A DNA stretch of 64,000 nt from Clostridia bacterium (GTDB lineage Bacteria; Bacillota; Clostridia; Christensenellales; Aristaeellaceae): positions 167,383 through 231,382 of the forward strand of contig JAFUDS010000005.1 of NCBI GenBank assembly GCA_017464305.1, read 5' to 3'. The notes beneath the pieces are model-generated. The model searched no databases. It was not told the DNA's origin and saw only the letters and a list, made by a program, of their open reading frames with translations. The translations under genes were made by a program, and so were the position numbers. Below, one piece after another: positions 60,660 to 64,000 of the stretch (the stretch's first letter is position 1; each line of letters starts with the position of its first letter).

Positions 60660-60714
60660 GTCCCCCTCCGGGGGACGCTTTAATGAGATTTTCAACTCCC
60701 CCTCCGGGGGAGTT
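60660..60714. repeat. Two GC-rich palindromes downstream of the Lgt-like gene
   Basis: GTCCCCCTCCGGGGGAC (60660-60676) and AACTCCCCCTCCGGGGGA followed by GTT (60694-60714) are perfect inverted repeats. The second lies 14 bp beyond the Lgt-like stop and may work as its terminator, though no T-run follows. Confidence 0.6.
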
Positions 60715-60728
60715 GACTCATTAGGGTT

Positions 60729-61697
60729 TTAGTTCTTCATCGCCAGGTTCCAGGAGGTAACGCCCATGCCTATGCAGCAAATTGTTTCCAGCAGGTAGGC
60801 CATCCCTACGCTGAGGGTGGGGCTCTTGTCCACGGCAAATTCCAAAATCACAATGATGGGCACCATCAGGAGGAAGATCACCCCGTTCCCGATCAGCTTT
60901 TTCTGGGACATGCGCTGCCCCTCCGGCCGTTTCATCCACCGCAGGATCCCGAAAACCACCAGCCCCAGCAGCACCACTGCCGCCGTCACCTGGCTGACCC
61001 GCACGAACAGCCACCGCAGGAAATTATCCCGCCGCAGGGCCTCCAGGATGATCTGGGAGCTGCTATACAGCACCAGGAACATCCGAGCCCGATACCCCTG
61101 CGCCAGCCTGCGTCCATAAGTAATCAACAGGACGAAGATAATCAGCCCCACCAGGCCCTCCAGCATGAACAGGGCGTAATTCCATTCCTCCCATTCATTG
61201 ACCACCGAAAGGGGGAAGAACTGCAGAGCTTCCACGTCCACCTCCGGGCCAATGCCCTCCCCAATGGAGAATTCTCCAAAGCGGGAAATGGCAATCCCCA
61301 GGGCTCCCGCTGGGGCCAGGGCGTCCAGCAGATCAGCCGCCTTCACCCGGGTCAGCTTTCCTGCCAGCAGCGCCCCCAGAGCTACGCCGCCCACCGCGCC
61401 CCAGAAGGCCGCCCCGGTGGCCGCGCCCCAGATTCGCAGCTCCTCATCCTCAATGTAAAAGAAGTTTTGCAGCCCAATATCCAAGAACAGCTCCCACCGG
61501 GCCGCCACATAGAACAGCCGCGCCCCCAGGAGCCCCAGTACAGCGCTCAGCACCACCGTGGCCAGACGGGCGCTGGTTTTCAGCTTTCTCCCCTGCCACA
61601 GGAAGACACCCAGGGCCACCAGGCAGGCGACCCATACGGCCACCGCGTAGGGCGTCATGGGCCGCCCCAGGATATTCCACATCACCGTTTCTTCCAA
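60729..61697 (-). CDS. Lgt-like membrane protein with altered signature residues
   Basis: The 322-residue protein has seven or more hydrophobic helices and resembles prolipoprotein diacylglyceryl transferase. The Lgt signature (R-x-G-N-F-x-N-x-E-x2-G) reads SRFGEFSIGEGIG at 138-150: the Arg, Gly, Phe and last Glu are kept, but both Asn positions are changed, to Glu and Ile. The C-terminal Arg-Glu pair appears as SQIILEALRR, with Gln for Arg. Loss of the invariant Asn makes ordinary Lgt activity doubtful; a second, normal lgt may exist elsewhere. The TTG at 61697 is preferred because GGAG lies 10 bp upstream. The phosphodiester glycosidase gene is 39 bp upstream. Confidence 0.65.
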   Translation of the reverse strand: MEETVMWNILGRPMTPYAVAVWVACLVALGVFLWQGRKLKTSARLATVVLSAVLGLLGARLFYVAARWELFLDIGLQNFFYIEDEELRIWGAATGAAFWGAVGGVALGALLAGKLTRVKAADLLDALAPAGALGIAISRFGEFSIGEGIGPEVDVEALQFFPLSVVNEWEEWNYALFMLEGLVGLIIFVLLITYGRRLAQGYRARMFLVLYSSSQIILEALRRDNFLRWLFVRVSQVTAAVVLLGLVVFGILRWMKRPEGQRMSQKKLIGNGVIFLLMVPIIVILEFAVDKSPTLSVGMAYLLETICCIGMGVTSWNLAMKN

Positions 61698-61736
61698 AGC
61701 TTTGTTACTCCTTTCCCGCGCCCACAGGGGCCACCA

Positions 61737-62762
61737 TCAATCCGGCAGCCAGGCGTCGGCGAAATAGATCAGATCCCGCAGCTGCCGCTTCTTGCCGCTC
61801 TTGGGGCAATTCACCTTGGCCCAGGTTTCCGTTCCTTTCCGGAACACCAGAGTAGAGGAGGCGCCGCCGTCCAGATTATAGGCAGTTTCAATATCCGGGA
61901 AGGAGGCCAGCAGCTCCACGAACTGGTCCAGCTTCAGCCCGGTGCTGCCCGGATCCTCCGGCCCCTCGCTGGTGATCAGCAGATACTCCAGGGGCCCGGT
62001 TTGGCAGATGGCCATCCGCTGCGCCGGGCGGTTGGAGGACATCTGGCGGCTGTCATAGCCATAGCGAGGTTCCCCCTCCACCACCAGGGCAGGGCCAAAG
62101 GCGAAGACATTCACGGCGCTGTCGCCCATGTCCAGGATCTTGCTATAAATCTCTCCCCAGCTTTCCGCCTCCAGCACCACCAGATTCCCCTGATCGTCAA
62201 TCACCAGGGTATCCCGGCCCTGCTCTTCCTTCCAGTTGTTCAGCTTGGCCTCGCTGGTCTTGGCGCTGGGCCGCTTCCAGGCCCCGTGATGCAGGACGGG
62301 GCCATCCACAAAGGCGACGCCGCCGCTGGAAACATCCGCCTCCAGCACCCCATTCACCGCCACTACCGCCTTGACCCGGCCCGCCAGCTTGCTGCCCAAA
62401 ACCTTGGTGGTCTTCGCCAGGGAGTCCTCGGTGGTAACCGTACGAATCTGCGCGGGAGAGGCGATCTTCACCCGGGCGTACATATAATTGGTCTTATAGA
62501 TGCGCCCCGTTCCCAAATTCACGGTGATGGAGGGATCCGCGTATCCATAGGGGCTCTTTTCCCCCGGCTGGAAGAGGTAATGCCCTTCGTGAGGCCCGAT
62601 GAAGGGATCCGACTGGGCCGTCAGGTCGGCAAACTGCCCCCCCTCCGCTGCCGGCAGCTCCAGGGCCATCACCTGATCATCATAGTCCTCTCCCAGGGCT
62701 GGGGCCGCCAAGAAGCACAGGGACACCAGCCAAAGCAGCGATTTCCGAATCCAGTTTCTCAT
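61737..62762 (-). CDS. Secreted phosphodiester glycosidase-domain (NAGPA-like) protein
   Basis: The 341-residue protein has a signal peptide (about 1-25, LLWLVSLCFLAAPALGED) and the NAGPA/DUF2233 domain, with VVAVNGVL, GPALVVEGEPRYGYDSRQMSS and the hallmark AYNLDGGASSTLVF. The domain removes sugar 1-phosphodiester caps; in Bacillota it is often linked to wall polymers. It should act outside the membrane. ATG at 62762 follows GGAGG. It lies between asnA and the Lgt-like gene on the same strand. Confidence 0.85.
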   Translation of the reverse strand: MRNWIRKSLLWLVSLCFLAAPALGEDYDDQVMALELPAAEGGQFADLTAQSDPFIGPHEGHYLFQPGEKSPYGYADPSITVNLGTGRIYKTNYMYARVKIASPAQIRTVTTEDSLAKTTKVLGSKLAGRVKAVVAVNGVLEADVSSGGVAFVDGPVLHHGAWKRPSAKTSEAKLNNWKEEQGRDTLVIDDQGNLVVLEAESWGEIYSKILDMGDSAVNVFAFGPALVVEGEPRYGYDSRQMSSNRPAQRMAICQTGPLEYLLITSEGPEDPGSTGLKLDQFVELLASFPDIETAYNLDGGASSTLVFRKGTETWAKVNCPKSGKKRQLRDLIYFADAWLPD

Positions 62763-62818
62763 TTTTCCTCCCGACCTGTGTAGGTTCATCATGCGCACGC
62801 GGTAATTCCCCGCCAGGA

Positions 62819-63823
62819 TCACAGCAGCAGAATGTTCGCCCGATGGCAGGCTTCCACCACTTCCTCCGGCCAGATGCTGGCCTGCACCTCGCCCACATGG
62901 GCCTTCCGCAGGAAATAAACGCACATCCGGCTCTGGCCAATGCCACCGCCGATGGTCTGGGGCAGCTCGCCGTTCAGCAGCGCCTTCTGGAAGGGCAGCT
63001 CCGCCCGCTCTTCACAGCCCCGAATTTTCAGCTGGCGCCGCAGGGCCTCCGGGTCCACCCGGATGCCCATGCTAGACACCTCCAGGCTCATATCCAGCAG
63101 GGGATCATACAGCAGGATATCCCCGTTCAGGTTCCAGTCGTCATAGTCCGGCGCCCGGCCATCATGAATCTCGCCGCTTTTCAGCGCGCCGCCCACCTGC
63201 ATCAGGAACACAGCCCCATACTCCTTCGCCGCCAGATATTCCCGCTGACGAGGGGTCTTCTCCGGATACCGATCCTCCAGCTCCTGGGTGGTCACAAAGG
63301 TGATCTCATCCGGCAGCTCCGGCTTGATATGGGGATAATGGGCGCAGACGTATCCTTCCGTCTTCCGCAGGGTCAGATAAATCTTGCGGACGATCTTCCG
63401 CAGGAATTCCTCGTTTCGCTCCTCCGGCGCCATAATCCGCTCCCAGTCCCACTGGTCCACAAAGATGGAGTGGATATTGTCCGTCTCCTCGTCCCGGCGG
63501 ATGGCGTTCATGTCGGTATAGAGCCCTTCCCCCGGCTGGAAGCCATAGGTTTTCAGGGCCTGGCGCTTCCATTTGGCCAGGGAATGAACGATCTCCACCG
63601 TGCGGCCCGTCTCCAGCACATCGAAGGCCACTGGCCGCTCCACGCCGTTCAGGTTATCGTTGAGGCCGCTTTCCGGAGCCACCATGATGGGGGCGGACAC
63701 CCGGGTCAGGTTCAGCGCCCGGCTCAGCTCCGCCTCGAAGAAGTCCTTCACCAGCTTGATGGCGATCTCCGTGTCCCGCAGGTCCAGGACCGGATTATAA
63801 TCCTTAGGAATAATCAGATTCAT
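62819..63823 (-). CDS. asnA: Aspartate-ammonia ligase (asparagine synthetase A)
   Basis: AsnA makes asparagine from aspartate, ammonia and ATP. The 334-residue protein has the class II synthetase-like fold with RVSAPIMVAPESGLNDNLNG, VHSLAKWKR, GEGLYTDMNAIRRDE and the C-terminal GGGIGQSRMCVYFL. Its length is that of the family. ATG at 63823 follows GGAGG. Element R5 begins 30 bp upstream, so the promoter is in or beyond it. No T-box was recognised in the visible leader. Confidence 0.97.
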   Translation of the reverse strand: MNLIIPKDYNPVLDLRDTEIAIKLVKDFFEAELSRALNLTRVSAPIMVAPESGLNDNLNGVERPVAFDVLETGRTVEIVHSLAKWKRQALKTYGFQPGEGLYTDMNAIRRDEETDNIHSIFVDQWDWERIMAPEERNEEFLRKIVRKIYLTLRKTEGYVCAHYPHIKPELPDEITFVTTQELEDRYPEKTPRQREYLAAKEYGAVFLMQVGGALKSGEIHDGRAPDYDDWNLNGDILLYDPLLDMSLEVSSMGIRVDPEALRRQLKIRGCEERAELPFQKALLNGELPQTIGGGIGQSRMCVYFLRKAHVGEVQASIWPEEVVEACHRANILLL

Positions 63824-63853
63824 GCTCTTACCTCCATATTCTTAGCATATCAC

Positions 63854-64000
63854 ATGCGCGCGGGAGTTCCCCTCCGGGGCACGGCTCGCGCCTCCGTTCC
63901 AGACGTAGCGGCACAAAGCGGCTGCCTTCGCGCGTGCGCGCTCGCCACCCGCTAAGTGCCGACGTCTTCCAAGGGCCCCTGAGTGAAACATCCCTTCGCA
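63854..64000. repeat. Element R, copy R5 (reaches the right edge)
   Basis: Same orientation as R1 and R3. It has the shared CGGGAGTTCCCCTCCGGGGC and CCCCTGAGTGAAACATCCCT ends, and a central stem of AGACGT/ACGTCT, GGCAC/GTGCC and GCGG/CCGC with tip GCGCG/CGCGC. The final arm is cut by the window edge, so the outermost pairing cannot be checked. It lies upstream of asnA. Confidence 0.85.

Noticed and set aside
62788-62815. Possible further R-element remnant between asnA and the phosphodiester glycosidase gene
   Set aside because: Only about 20 bp resemble one end of R, with mismatches and no second arm, so chance cannot be excluded.
63824-63853. T-box or other riboswitch before asnA
   Set aside because: No specifier stem or T-box sequence is visible in the 30 bp before element R5, and the region beyond is outside the window.
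1-64000. tRNA, rRNA, transposase, integrase or phage genes
   Set aside because: Intergenic stretches were read for T-loop and conserved rRNA motifs and the proteins for recombinase motifs; none was found, though a weak tRNA could escape a reading by eye.

Overview
The window reads as a chromosome segment of a low-copy, moderately GC-rich member of the Bacillota, most likely a gut or rumen Clostridia. The case rests on SepF, DivIVA, PurR, RecD2, a clostridial-type HPr-like protein, strong AGGAGG ribosome binding sites, sigma-A type promoters with 16-18 bp spacers, and Opp/Lpl-type ABC systems. The order or genus cannot be fixed from the sequence. I found no tRNA, rRNA, CRISPR array, transposase or phage gene.

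Layout. 1-1101: a truncated rph and a divergent ruvC. 1188-7051: an A+T-richer accessory island between ruvC and ftsH, holding a membrane TIR protein, a membrane TrkA_N-like/RyR protein, and a convergent pair made of a transglutaminase-like protein and a two-helix membrane peptide. This is the best candidate for an unusual signalling or defence system. 7137-14529: ftsH, a DtxR/MntR-type regulator, glpK and a membrane-anchored beta-propeller protein. 14726-22639: a PflX-like radical SAM protein, an E2-like acyltransferase, divIVA, sepF, an HlyD-like adaptor, purR, an HPr-like gene and a Pro/Thr/Glu-repeat surface protein. 22767-27609: recD2, a GH28 enzyme and an alpha/beta hydrolase. 27714-34472: a six-gene oligopeptide uptake operon with an embedded M14 carboxypeptidase. 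34801-42309: a TetM-like GTPase, a type-B carboxylesterase and a two-permease plus binding-protein carbohydrate-type ABC system. 42560-45793: a radical SAM protein and an ABC exporter. 45825-48671: a second A+T-richer island with an orphan HipA-like kinase and an AAA-ATPase/PD-(D/E)XK protein. 48923-63823: an MBL-fold hydrolase, GH20, rluD-type synthase, lspA, rfbD, aspartate kinase, comF-like gene, mfd, pth, an Lgt-like protein, a phosphodiester glycosidase and asnA, nearly all on the minus strand.

Between genes lie three families of dispersed structured repeats. Element R (about 150-230 bp, five copies plus a remnant) and element S (about 105 bp, a tandem pair plus a third copy nested inside one R copy) form hairpins whose arms differ between copies but remain complementary. 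Such compensatory change points to selection on, or repair-driven maintenance of, the folded form. A third, REP-like family is built on a GCTCCCCCGC/GCGGGGGAGC palindrome. The R and S families are the strongest candidates for something not previously described; the TIR/RyR/transglutaminase island is the strongest protein-level candidate.
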